DNA of 10,279 nucleotides from an uncultured Bacteroidales bacterium (GCA_937911935.1 CALDQH010000037.1:1-10279), one strand, 5' to 3'. Shown: positions 1 through 7,301, counted from the first letter of the stretch. A program made the numbers and translations. The notes: generated by a model not told the origin, from the letters alone.

Positions 1-90
1 GTTGATTATTCAGGCTTCGCCTTCATGATTTTGCTCCCGCTCGGCATAATCAATGTAACATTGCTTCTGCTCTCGCTTACTCGCAAAATT

Positions 91-120
91 CACCGATTCA
101 CCGATTCGCCGATTCACCGG
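91..120. repeat. Tandem 8-bp repeat (CACCGATT)n
   Basis: Three consecutive 8-bp units read CACCGATT, CACCGATT and CGCCGATT, followed by a partial unit CACCGG. One unit differs by a single base. The array sits 1 bp before the perfect hairpin at 122-146. The units are far too short and have no spacers, so this is a microsatellite-like tandem repeat and not a CRISPR. Confidence 0.8.
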
Positions 121-121
121 A

Positions 122-146
122 GCATCGCAAGCTTGGCTTGCGATGC
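122..146. repeat. Perfect 11-bp inverted repeat (hairpin)
   Basis: GCATCGCAAGC (122-132) and GCTTGCGATGC (136-146) are exact reverse complements separated by TTG, so either strand would fold into a strong GC-rich hairpin. It begins 4 nt after the stop codon of the LolE-like gene on the minus strand. That position suits a transcription end or a 3'-stabilising structure. No T-tract follows it in the minus direction, so it is not a textbook intrinsic terminator. Confidence 0.7.
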
Positions 147-150
147 GACT

Positions 151-1404
151 TTAATCAAACTTAATCGCTTTGGCAGGACTAATTTTGGCAATGACAAGCG
201 AAGGTAGTAGCATCATGCTCAACGTGATAACAGCAACACCTACGTTTAATAAAATCCAGGGTAGTAGGTTAAGCTCAATGGGAACGGTATTGACAAAATA
301 GATGGCAGGATCTAACTGAATGATGCCAAAGTGGTACTGTGCCCAACACAAAAACAAGCCTATTGCATTGCCCCAAATCATGCCTTTGCCAATAAGGTAA
401 GATGCTTGGTATAAAAAGATTTTTTGGATGGTCCAATTGTTCGCACCCAATGCCTTTAACGTGCCAATTAAGTTGGTTTTGTCCAAAATTAAGATCAAGA
501 TGCCCGATATCATGGTAAAACCAGCTACCGATATCATCAGAATCAAAATTACAATCATGTTCATATCCAAAAGTCCCAACCAATTAAATATTTGGGGTTG
601 TAACTCTTGCATGGTGCGTGTGTAATAGGGATTTTCGTACCCACTTCCGTAGGTTCTGGCTGTTAGTTGAAAAATATCGTAAGCACTTTCGCTCATTTTA
701 TTCCAGTCGTATAAGCCAATCTCAATGCCACTTACTTGGTTCTCTTTCCAATTGTTAAGTTGTTGGATGTGCCTCATATCTCCCCATATAAACATTTTGT
801 CAAATTCTACCAATCCTGTGTTGTAAATGCCACAGATGGTAAATTTTCGTACCCTGATGTTGTCCTGGATAAAGTAGGCAAGAACTCCATCGCCTATGTT
901 TAGTTGTAGTTGTTTGGCAGTTTCTTCCGATAACAGAACTTCGTTGCTCGCAACGCTATCTGTTAGGTTGGGTAGTGTCCCTGCTGTGAGGTTGTCGGAT
1001 ATAAATTGCCAATTGTATTGGCTGTTTACTCCTTTTAGCACAATGCCTTCAAAATCTTGGGTGGTCTTTAAGATGGTAGGTTTTACGGCAAAAGGCTCAA
1101 CCTGTTTTACGTTCGATAAGTTTTTGATTTGTTGTACAATGGTATCGTTTATTGTAATGGGAGGCATCTCGTAGGTTTGGTTGTTGGTGAGTGCCGAAAT
1201 TTGAATGTGCGACCCAAAACCAAATACCTTTTGGCTGACTTCGTTCTGAAATCCCGTTACAACTGCCAAAGCAACAAGCATAACCGCCATGCCCAAAGCA
1301 ATGCCAATGGTGGCAATTCTAACGGCTGGCTTCGATACGCTTTTTCTATTTTTCTCGGAGGGTTGAAAATGAATGCGGCGAGCTATAAAATGCGATAAGC
1401 TCAT
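151..1404 (-). CDS. LolC/LolE-like ABC transporter permease (FtsX family)
   Basis: This 417-residue inner-membrane protein has the layout of LolC/LolE and MacB-type permeases. A hydrophobic segment lies near the N-terminus (about 29-51), followed by a long periplasmic domain (about 52-278) and three C-terminal membrane segments (about 281-306, 330-356 and 380-404). Between the second and third segments, at about 307-335, is the FtsX-type cytoplasmic loop (LDKTNLIGTLKALGA), which in this family contacts the ATPase. LolCDE extracts lipoproteins from the inner membrane for delivery to the outer membrane, and that is the likely role here by family. No LolD-type ATPase gene is adjacent, so the partner must be encoded elsewhere. 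The ATG lies 2 nt after the aminotransferase stop, so translation is probably coupled. The family call is firm; the choice between LolC and LolE, and the substrate, are not resolved. Confidence 0.85.
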   Translation of the reverse strand: MSLSHFIARRIHFQPSEKNRKSVSKPAVRIATIGIALGMAVMLVALAVVTGFQNEVSQKVFGFGSHIQISALTNNQTYEMPPITINDTIVQQIKNLSNVKQVEPFAVKPTILKTTQDFEGIVLKGVNSQYNWQFISDNLTAGTLPNLTDSVASNEVLLSEETAKQLQLNIGDGVLAYFIQDNIRVRKFTICGIYNTGLVEFDKMFIWGDMRHIQQLNNWKENQVSGIEIGLYDWNKMSESAYDIFQLTARTYGSGYENPYYTRTMQELQPQIFNWLGLLDMNMIVILILMISVAGFTMISGILILILDKTNLIGTLKALGANNWTIQKIFLYQASYLIGKGMIWGNAIGLFLCWAQYHFGIIQLDPAIYFVNTVPIELNLLPWILLNVGVAVITLSMMLLPSLVIAKISPAKAIKFD

Positions 1405-1406
1405 GG

Positions 1407-2609
1407 CTATACGGTGGTTCTACCGGGATATACTTCCAAAGCTTTGCGTAAAACGATGAGTGCTTTTGCTAAGTCTTCTTTGTTTAGAACGTACGCCAAA
1501 CGAACCTCGTTTCTGCCTACATTGTTCATGGTGTAAAAGCCCGATGCAGGAGCCATCATGACCGTTTGTCCTTCGTACTCAAAATCGCTCAACAACCACG
1601 CACAGAATTTGTCGCTGTCATCAATGGGTAGGCGAGCTACGGTATAGAAAGCACCCATGGGAATAGGAGAATATACGCCTGGAATACGATTTAGTCCGTC
1701 AATGAGGTACTTGCGGCGTTCTACGTATTCGTTGTACATTTCGAGCATGTATTCTTCTTCGGTGTCGATAGATGCTTCTGCTGCAATTTGTCCCACCAAA
1801 GGAGGCGAAAGACGTGCTTGGCAGAATTTCATGACACTTTCTTTTACCTCTTTGTTTTTGCACACCAAAGCACCAATGCGGATACCGCATTCGCTATAAC
1901 GTTTCGAAACCGAGTCAAACAAAACTACGTTGTCTTCAATTCCTTTTAAATGGAATGCCGAAATGTAAGGTGCACCTGTGTAGCAGAATTCGCGGTAAAC
2001 TTCGTCCGAAAATAGATACAAATCGTATTTCTTGACCAAATCGCGAATTTTGTTCATTTCTTCTTTGGTGTATAGGTAACCCGTTGGGTTGTTGGGGTTA
2101 CAAATCAAAATCCCTTTGGTTTTTGGGGTGATAAGTTCTTCAAATTTTTCGATGGGAGGTAGCGCAAAACCGTCTTCGATGCTCGATACAATGGGTTTGA
2201 TGACTGCTCCTGCGCTAATGGCAAAGGCGGTGTAGTTGGCGTATGCAGGCTCGGGTACGATAATCTCGTCGCCTGGATCTAAACAAGCCATAAAAGCAAA
2301 GTTTACTGCTTCTGAGCCACCAGTGGTTACAATGATGTCGCTTTCGTCAACTTGAATCTTAAAGCGTTTGTAATACTCAGCTAACTTAAGACGAAGCGAT
2401 TTGTAGCCATTACTGGGGCTATATTCCAAAATTTCACGATCAATGTTGCGAATCGCTCGTAGTGCCACTTCGGGAGTTTTTAAGTCGGGTTGACCAATGT
2501 TCAAGTGGTACACTTTTATCCCACGTTCTTTGGCTTGATCTGCCAAAGGAACCAATTTTCGAATGGGCGATTGCGGCATTTGTTGTCCGCGAAGCGATGT
2601 TTTAGGCAT
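1407..2609 (-). CDS. PLP-dependent class I/II aminotransferase (AspC-like)
   Basis: This 400-residue fold-type I enzyme would transfer amino groups between an amino acid and a 2-oxo acid in the cytoplasm. The diagnostic sites are present in order: GQPDLKTP near 39-46, an NPNNPTG motif at 171-177 (N174 expected to contact PLP), SDEVY at 201-205 (D202 expected at the pyridine nitrogen), SVSK with the Schiff-base lysine K236, R244 in GIRIG for the phosphate, and R370 in NEVRLAY as the likely substrate-carboxylate arginine. Length is normal for the family. The first ATG is preferred over Met11 because, from memory, Bacteroidota relatives share the N-terminal pattern of a short basic start before MPxSPIRKL. 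Substrate specificity (aspartate, aromatic or other) cannot be read from the sequence. It sits between a radical SAM gene (50 nt upstream) and the Lol-like permease (2 nt downstream). Confidence 0.9.
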   Translation of the reverse strand: MPKTSLRGQQMPQSPIRKLVPLADQAKERGIKVYHLNIGQPDLKTPEVALRAIRNIDREILEYSPSNGYKSLRLKLAEYYKRFKIQVDESDIIVTTGGSEAVNFAFMACLDPGDEIIVPEPAYANYTAFAISAGAVIKPIVSSIEDGFALPPIEKFEELITPKTKGILICNPNNPTGYLYTKEEMNKIRDLVKKYDLYLFSDEVYREFCYTGAPYISAFHLKGIEDNVVLFDSVSKRYSECGIRIGALVCKNKEVKESVMKFCQARLSPPLVGQIAAEASIDTEEEYMLEMYNEYVERRKYLIDGLNRIPGVYSPIPMGAFYTVARLPIDDSDKFCAWLLSDFEYEGQTVMMAPASGFYTMNNVGRNEVRLAYVLNKEDLAKALIVLRKALEVYPGRTTV

Positions 2610-2640
2610 ATAATTGATGTAAAATAGTAAAATTTAGTCG

Positions 2641-2671
2641 CAAAAATAATCAAAAAAAATCAAATTTGAAA
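2641..2671 (-). promoter_or_regulatory. Possible Bacteroidota promoter for the aminotransferase
   Basis: On the minus strand TATTTTTG (2648-2641) fits the Bacteroidota -7 consensus TAnnTTTG exactly, and TTTC (2671-2668), one base off TTTG, lies 19 nt upstream of it. The predicted transcript would start about 25-30 nt before the aminotransferase ATG. The upstream box overlaps the end of the radical SAM gene. The region is very AT-rich, so a chance match is possible. Confidence 0.4.
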
Positions 2672-3583
2672 GAGGCGACCCTGAAATGCTTTTCTTTCTC
2701 GAATCCGTGCTTCTAATTTGTGTACAAATTCGTAGTTTTTTAATTGCCAATTGGGAGCAATGCGCCATTTGTCGGGCGATTGAGAAACAAAACGTTCAAT
2801 GCAGATGTTGGGGCGTAATCGCTCCATAAAGTCAATGCAAAGGTCTATGTATTCGTCGCAAGAAAACAGCGGAATTGAATGAGGATTGTGCATGTATTGT
2901 TCGGCTAATGCGGTGTTTTGAATAATTTGCAGTTGATGCAATTTAATCATATCAATGGGTAAATGTGCCATTTTATCGGCACTTTCCAGTATCTTTTCTC
3001 TATTTTCTCCAGGAAGACCCAAAATAAGGTGTGCTGCGGTTAAAATCCCCATGGAATGGGCTCTTTGAATGGCATCGACACTGGTTTCGAAATTATGTCC
3101 TCGGTTGATGCGTGCGAGTGTGTCGTTATGGGTGCTTTCTACGCCTAATTCTAACAAGATGAAGTGCTTTTTGCTTAGTGTTGCTAACAAATCCAATACT
3201 TCCGGTTCTACGCAGTCGGGTCTTGTTCCAATAGAGAGTCCTACTACGCCTTCTACAGAAAGGGCTTCCTGATAGCATTGCTCTAAACGTTCGATGGGAG
3301 CGTATGTGTTGCTGTATGCTTGAAAATAGACGATAAATTTGTTGTATTCGGGCTTGTGTGCAAAGAATTGTTTGCCTTGTTGAATTTGGGTGGTAATGGA
3401 GTTACCTTGTAAGCAATAGTCGGGGCTAAAAGAGCGATTGTTGCAAAAACTGCATCCCCCTGTGCTGATTTTTCCATCGCGGTTGGGGCACGAAAAACCC
3501 GGATAAACCGATATTTTTTGTATTCGTTCAGCAAAAAACTGACGCATAAATTGCGGATAGGTATAGTATGGAGCTGTGTTCAT
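2660..3583 (-). CDS. Radical SAM protein, TIGR01212 (YhcC-like) family
   Basis: This 307-residue protein carries the iron-sulfur site C32-x11-C44-x2-C47, in the segment FSCPNRDGKISTGGCSFCNN. The wider spacing before the last two cysteines is typical of the TIGR01212/YhcC group and differs from the usual CxxxCxxC. Other family hallmarks are YFQAYSNTYAP (about 86-96), GLSIGTRPDC (about 114-123), LELGVEST (about 144-151) and HLILGLPGE (about 185-193). The protein should bind a 4Fe-4S cluster and S-adenosylmethionine; the biochemical substrate of this family is not known to me. The N-terminal YYTYPQFMRQFF matches how relatives begin (an aromatic-rich start before the CPNRDG loop), which supports the chosen ATG over Met13. 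It is the first gene of the leftward group and is transcribed away from the DUF4301 operon. Confidence 0.9.
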   Translation of the reverse strand: MNTAPYYTYPQFMRQFFAERIQKISVYPGFSCPNRDGKISTGGCSFCNNRSFSPDYCLQGNSITTQIQQGKQFFAHKPEYNKFIVYFQAYSNTYAPIERLEQCYQEALSVEGVVGLSIGTRPDCVEPEVLDLLATLSKKHFILLELGVESTHNDTLARINRGHNFETSVDAIQRAHSMGILTAAHLILGLPGENREKILESADKMAHLPIDMIKLHQLQIIQNTALAEQYMHNPHSIPLFSCDEYIDLCIDFMERLRPNICIERFVSQSPDKWRIAPNWQLKNYEFVHKLEARIRERKAFQGRLFQI

Positions 3584-3587
3584 GGTG

Positions 3588-3619
3588 CAAATGTAAAGAA
3601 TCTTGTATAATTTGCCAAA
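3588..3619 (-). promoter_or_regulatory. Strong-match Bacteroidota promoter for the radical SAM gene
   Basis: On the minus strand TTTG (3619-3616), a 20-nt spacer, and TACATTTG (3595-3588) match the -33/-7 Bacteroidota consensus at every defined base. The -7 box ends only 4 nt before the ATG at 3583. Transcription would be expected to begin at or within a few bases of the start codon, giving an almost leaderless mRNA. The match is seen directly; the start of transcription is inferred. Confidence 0.6.
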
Positions 3620-3638
3620 AACGAAAATTGTTGGCTAA
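3611..3638. promoter_or_regulatory. Imperfect inverted repeat in the divergent promoter region
   Basis: TTTGCCAA (3611-3618) and TTGGCTAA (3631-3638) form an inverted pair matching at 7 of 8 positions around a 12-nt spacer. The left arm overlaps the TTTG box of the radical SAM promoter. It could be a binding site for a dimeric regulator or a chance symmetry in AT-rich DNA. No regulator gene is present in the window. Confidence 0.25.
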
Positions 3639-3640
3639 AA

Positions 3641-3659
3641 ATTAGGGGAATTCGCTAAT
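3641..3659. promoter_or_regulatory. Imperfect 19-bp palindrome over the DUF4301 promoter
   Basis: ATTAG (3641-3645) and CTAAT (3655-3659) are exact inverted arms centred on position 3650, with GAATTC at the middle. The left arm contains the presumed -33 box of the rightward promoter. That placement would suit an operator that blocks RNA polymerase, but the evidence is one instance only. Confidence 0.25.
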
Positions 3660-3673
3660 CTTTGTTATATTTG
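3642..3673 (+). promoter_or_regulatory. Probable promoter of the DUF4301-glgB-GGGPS operon
   Basis: TATATTTG (3666-3673) fits TAnnTTTG exactly. With a 20-nt spacer, the upstream box would be TTAG (3642-3645), one base off TTTG. The predicted transcript start is about 12-16 nt before the ATG at 3694, leaving a very short leader with no Shine-Dalgarno sequence. No other convincing rightward promoter box is visible in the tight junctions downstream, so this promoter may serve all three genes. Confidence 0.5.
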
Positions 3674-3693
3674 TTCTGTTAAAATTTGCAGTG

Positions 3694-5280
3694 ATGACTT
3701 TCTCTACACAAGATTTAGAACAAATTCGTCAAAAAGGCATTGATATTGAGGTTGTTGAATCTCAAATCAAAAGGTTGTCGCAAAATCCTCCTGTGCCCAA
3801 GTTGCTAAGAACAGCAACTTTGAGCGATGGTATTCTGCTTTTTGATGAGAAAGAAATTGATGCGTATGTGGCCACCTGGGATGCTTATTTGCATCGAGCA
3901 AAGCGTGATGTAACACATTTTGTGCCCGCCTCTGGTCATGCGAATCGATTCTTTAGGGATTTATATCAGTTTTTGCGTTCGGATAATAGCGAACCCAAAA
4001 CAAATTTCGAAAAGAACTTTTTTAAACACCTGCCTAGTTTTGCATTCTACAACGAATTAAATAAATGTTGTTTGGATGTTTTGGGTAAAGGTGTTGAGCA
4101 ACTCATGAAAGAGGGTAGGTACAAAACCATCGTTTTGTTGATGCTTACCGAAGAAGGGTTAAATTACCAAGCGCTTCCAACGGCGTTGTTCAAATTTCAT
4201 ACCGATCAATCGCATCGATTGCAAAAATACTTGCCAAAGAAATTAGCTACTTATTACAATTCTTTCGAAGATATTCGTACGCCCTTGCAAGAAACCTTGT
4301 ACGAGAGCGCTATGATTTCTGGGGTAAAAGGCGGACATATCAATGTTTGCTATACCGTTCAACCCGAATATCGTGATTTAATTCGTGGCTATTTGCGCGA
4401 TTTTAAATTGCCCATCGAAAAGAAAATGGGTATTTCTGTTAATATAACGTTGCCTCAACAAGAAGCATCTACTGATAGCATTGTGCTAACCGATAACAAC
4501 GAATTATATCGCGATAAAGAAAATAAATTGGTCTTTGCACAAGGTGGACACGGAACGTTGTTGCCTATTTTCAACGACCTAAAAGGCAATGTTATCTTTA
4601 TCAAAAATATCGACAACGCCACGCCCGATCCACTCAAAAAAATGAGCGTTCGATACAAAAAATTATTGGCAGGTGTGATGGTGCATACGCAAAAGAAAAT
4701 AAATCGTTTTATGCGTATGTTAGAAAAAGAAGATTTGCCAGATGATCAATTGATCGAAATTATACACTTTGTTGAGAATGTGCTTAACGTAAAACATCCC
4801 AATATTTTACGTGTAGAAAAATCCGAACAAGTGCGTTACTTAAAACAAAAACTGAATCGTCCGTTGCGTGTATGTGGGGTGGTAAAGAACGAGGACGAAC
4901 AAGGTGGTATGCCCTGTTGGGTTACGGGTAACGATGGTACAGTTTCGCTTCAATTTGTCGAATATTACCAAGTAAGTGGTGATGCCGACAAATGCAGAAA
5001 ATTTGAATCAAGTACCCACTTTAACCCCGTTGATATAGTGTGTTATGTAAACGACTATAAAGGCAAACGCTTTGATTTTAGTGGATTTGCCGATATGTCG
5101 TCGTATATGGTACTTCCCAAACAATTAAACGGAACTTCGGTTAAGCATTTAGAAGAATCTGGATTGTGGAATGGTGGTATGGCAGACTGGAATACGATTT
5201 TGGTCGAGGTGCCTATTAAAACCTTTAATCCCGTAAAAACTATTAACGATTTATTACGTCACGAACATCAAAATACTTAA
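3694..5280 (+). CDS. DUF4301 family protein, possible nucleotidyltransferase-like enzyme
   Basis: This 528-residue cytoplasmic protein has no signal peptide or membrane segment and matches, from memory of relatives, the DUF4301 family of Bacteroidota over its whole length. Conserved-looking blocks are FVPASGHANRFF (76-87), QGGHGTLLP (283-291), FIKNIDN (302-308), NRPLRVCGVVKN (388-399), THFNPVDIV (441-449), LWNGGMADWN (491-500) and FNPVKTINDLL (511-521). The family has no established function known to me. The PASG-x-A-x-R loop, the GGHG turn and the following IDN resemble the nucleotide-binding loop and uridine/metal-binding regions of UDP-sugar pyrophosphorylases, so I infer a GT-A-like nucleotidyltransferase fold, unproven. 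Its stop lies 3 nt before glgB, pointing to a shared role in glucan metabolism. GTG at 3691 directly precedes the chosen ATG and is an alternative start adding one residue. Confidence 0.85.
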   Translation: MTFSTQDLEQIRQKGIDIEVVESQIKRLSQNPPVPKLLRTATLSDGILLFDEKEIDAYVATWDAYLHRAKRDVTHFVPASGHANRFFRDLYQFLRSDNSEPKTNFEKNFFKHLPSFAFYNELNKCCLDVLGKGVEQLMKEGRYKTIVLLMLTEEGLNYQALPTALFKFHTDQSHRLQKYLPKKLATYYNSFEDIRTPLQETLYESAMISGVKGGHINVCYTVQPEYRDLIRGYLRDFKLPIEKKMGISVNITLPQQEASTDSIVLTDNNELYRDKENKLVFAQGGHGTLLPIFNDLKGNVIFIKNIDNATPDPLKKMSVRYKKLLAGVMVHTQKKINRFMRMLEKEDLPDDQLIEIIHFVENVLNVKHPNILRVEKSEQVRYLKQKLNRPLRVCGVVKNEDEQGGMPCWVTGNDGTVSLQFVEYYQVSGDADKCRKFESSTHFNPVDIVCYVNDYKGKRFDFSGFADMSSYMVLPKQLNGTSVKHLEESGLWNGGMADWNTILVEVPIKTFNPVKTINDLLRHEHQNT

Positions 5281-5283
5281 TTT

Positions 5284-7299
5284 ATGGACTTGAAGCTAAT
5301 CCAAAATGACAGCTGGTTAGAGCCTTATCGTCACGCTATCGAAGGACGATACAATTATGCCATTCAACGTGAAAAAGAATTAACAGGCGGAAAGAAAAAA
5401 TTATCCGATTTTGCATCGGGTTATTTGTATTTTGGCTTGCACAAAACCAACGATGGCTGGGTTTTTCGCGAATGGGCACCTAATGCAACCGAAATATTCT
5501 TAGTAGGTGATTTTAATAATTGGCAACGTCAAGATAGTTACAGATTAAGACGCAAAGATCATGGTGTTTACGAAGGTGTGTTCCCCGAAAATGCCATGAA
5601 ACATGGCGACCTCTATAAGTTGGTTGTATGTTGGAACGGTAGTTGTGGAGAACGTATTCCTGCTTGGTGTCGTCGTGTGGTACAAGACGAACAAACCAAA
5701 ATTTTTAGCGCACAAGTATGGAATCCAGAAAAACCATACGTGTTTGTCAATAAAAAATTTAAACCCAAAACCGATCCTTTGATGATTTACGAATGCCATA
5801 TTGGTATGGCAACCAATCAGGAAAAGGTAGGTACGTATGCCGAGTTTACACGTGATGTATTGCCTCGTATTCAAAAGGCAGGTTACAATTGCATCCAAAT
5901 CATGGCCATTCAAGAGCACCCTTATTATGGCTCGTTTGGTTATCATGTTTCTAGTTTCTTTGCTGCTTCGTCGCGTTTTGGTACTCCCGAAGAATTAAAA
6001 GAACTAATCGATACGGCACACGGCATGGGCATTGCTGTTATCATGGATATTGTTCACTCGCATGCGGTTAAAAACGAAGTAGAAGGTTTAGGACGTTTTG
6101 ATGGTACTCCTTATCAATATTTCCACGAAGGTGGCAGACGTGAACATCCAGCATGGGATTCGCTTTGTTTTGACTATGGTAAAAACGAGGTAATGCATTT
6201 CTTGCTATCTAACTGCAAATATTGGTTAGACGAATTCCAATTTGATGGTTTCCGTTTTGATGGTGTGACCTCTATGTTGTATCGTAGCCATGGTTTGGGC
6301 GAAGCATTTAGCGGTTATGCCGACTATTACAACCTAAATCAAGATGGCGATGCTATTTGCTACCTTACTTTGGCCAATAAATTGATTCACCAGGTAAAAC
6401 CAGGTGCTATTACCATTGCCGAAGAAATGAGCGGTATGCCTGGTTTGGCAAGTAAATTCGAAGACGGTGGTATGGGCTTCGATTACCGCATGGCTATGGG
6501 TATTCCCGATTTGTGGATTAAATACATCAAAGAATATACCGACGAAAACTGGAAACCAGGTCACTTGTTCTGGGAATTAACCAATCGTCGTCGTGACGAA
6601 AAAACCATTAGTTATGCCGAGAGCCACGACCAAGCATTGGTAGGCGATAAAACCATTATCTTCCGCCTAATTGATGCCGATATGTACTGGCACATGCAAA
6701 AAGGCGATGCTACCTATATGGTCGATCGTGGTATTGCACTACATAAAATGATTCGTCTGCTAACAGCAAGTACCATCAATGGTGGTTACCTAAACTTTAT
6801 GGGCAACGAATTTGGCCACCCAGAATGGATTGACTTCCCCCGCGAAGGAAACGGATGGTCGTACAAATACGCTCGTCGTCAATGGGAATTAGTAGATAAT
6901 CCTAACTATTTGTACCAAGGATTGGGCAAATTTGACGAAAGCATGCTAAAATTGATTACTTCCGAAAAGAAATACCAAGAAATACCTTTGTATAAATACT
7001 GGGATAATTCGGGCGATCAAGTATTGGCATACGGTAGAGATGATTTGTTGTTTGTCTTCAACTTCCATCCTTACAATTCGTTTACCGATTACGGCATGTT
7101 AGTACAACCTGGTGAGTACGAAATGATTTTGAATACAGACTCTCCCGAATTTGGTGGATTTGGTTTGTGTGACGAAGCGATTCACCACTTTACCATGCCT
7201 TCTTCTGACGATCCTGATAAAGGATGGTTGAAATTATACATCCCTTCGCGTACCGCATTTGTGTTGCGCCGTATTCAAAACAAAAAGAAGAAAAAATAA
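5284..7299 (+). CDS. glgB: 1,4-alpha-glucan branching enzyme, eukaryote-type (GH13_8-like)
   Basis: This 671-residue enzyme should cut alpha-1,4 glucan chains and reattach them by alpha-1,6 bonds, branching glycogen in the cytoplasm. A CBM48-type N-terminal domain is visible at about 59-145 (WVFREWAPNATEIFLVGDFNNW). The (beta/alpha)8 catalytic domain spans about 165-515 with the four GH13 regions: DIVHSH (255-260), GFRFDGVTSM with nucleophile D326, TIAEEMSGMP with acid/base E380, and YAESHDQ with D449. A C-terminal beta domain follows, ending in a lysine-rich tail. The GFRFDGVTSM and AEEMSGMP forms and the length are closer to human and plant branching enzymes than to the roughly 730-residue E. 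coli GlgB. All catalytic residues are present. The gene lies between the DUF4301 gene (3 nt) and the GGGPS-like gene (2 nt), so co-transcription is very likely. Confidence 0.96.
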   Translation: MDLKLIQNDSWLEPYRHAIEGRYNYAIQREKELTGGKKKLSDFASGYLYFGLHKTNDGWVFREWAPNATEIFLVGDFNNWQRQDSYRLRRKDHGVYEGVFPENAMKHGDLYKLVVCWNGSCGERIPAWCRRVVQDEQTKIFSAQVWNPEKPYVFVNKKFKPKTDPLMIYECHIGMATNQEKVGTYAEFTRDVLPRIQKAGYNCIQIMAIQEHPYYGSFGYHVSSFFAASSRFGTPEELKELIDTAHGMGIAVIMDIVHSHAVKNEVEGLGRFDGTPYQYFHEGGRREHPAWDSLCFDYGKNEVMHFLLSNCKYWLDEFQFDGFRFDGVTSMLYRSHGLGEAFSGYADYYNLNQDGDAICYLTLANKLIHQVKPGAITIAEEMSGMPGLASKFEDGGMGFDYRMAMGIPDLWIKYIKEYTDENWKPGHLFWELTNRRRDEKTISYAESHDQALVGDKTIIFRLIDADMYWHMQKGDATYMVDRGIALHKMIRLLTASTINGGYLNFMGNEFGHPEWIDFPREGNGWSYKYARRQWELVDNPNYLYQGLGKFDESMLKLITSEKKYQEIPLYKYWDNSGDQVLAYGRDDLLFVFNFHPYNSFTDYGMLVQPGEYEMILNTDSPEFGGFGLCDEAIHHFTMPSSDDPDKGWLKLYIPSRTAFVLRRIQNKKKKK

Positions 7300-7301
7300 A
7301 C

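Larger units (their letters stand above)
1..150. repeat. Palindrome-rich non-coding region with short tandem repeat
   Basis: This non-coding stretch lies downstream of the LolE-like gene and is rich in short symmetric elements. I see an inverted pair TTGATTAT (2-9) with ATAATCAA (46-53), a small hairpin AGGC-TTC-GCCT (12-22), the palindrome CAATGT-A-ACATTG (51-63), an 8-bp tandem repeat CACCGATT, CACCGATT, CGCCGATT followed by CACCGG (91-120), and a perfect 11-bp stem hairpin (122-146). A 60-codon open frame across it is low-complexity and resembles no family I know, so I treat the region as non-coding. The density of symmetry suggests a dispersed intergenic repeat or a structured transcript end, but a single copy cannot show which. 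Confidence 0.55.

Noticed and set aside
91..120. Possible CRISPR array
   Set aside because: The repeats are 8 bp, directly adjacent with no spacers, and no cas gene is nearby.
122..146. Canonical intrinsic terminator for the permease gene
   Set aside because: The hairpin is perfect but no T-run follows it in the minus direction, so it is listed as an inverted repeat only.
25..207. Open frame of 60 codons on the plus strand
   Set aside because: It runs through the tandem repeat and hairpin, has low-complexity composition, overlaps the end of the permease gene antisense, and resembles no family I know.
275..583. 102-codon minus-strand frame inside the permease gene
   Set aside because: It is a shifted frame of a gene with clear membrane and FtsX features and has no recognisable motif of its own.
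5545..5946. 133-codon antisense frame inside glgB
   Set aside because: It lies wholly opposite a well-supported coding region and shows no family motif; it most likely arises from the codon bias of glgB.
7224..7301. Upstream in-frame start extending the GGGPS-like protein by 26 residues
   Set aside because: It would run 76 nt into glgB and add a lysine-rich tail not expected in the family; the ATG at 7302 gives a normal family start and a 2-nt gap.
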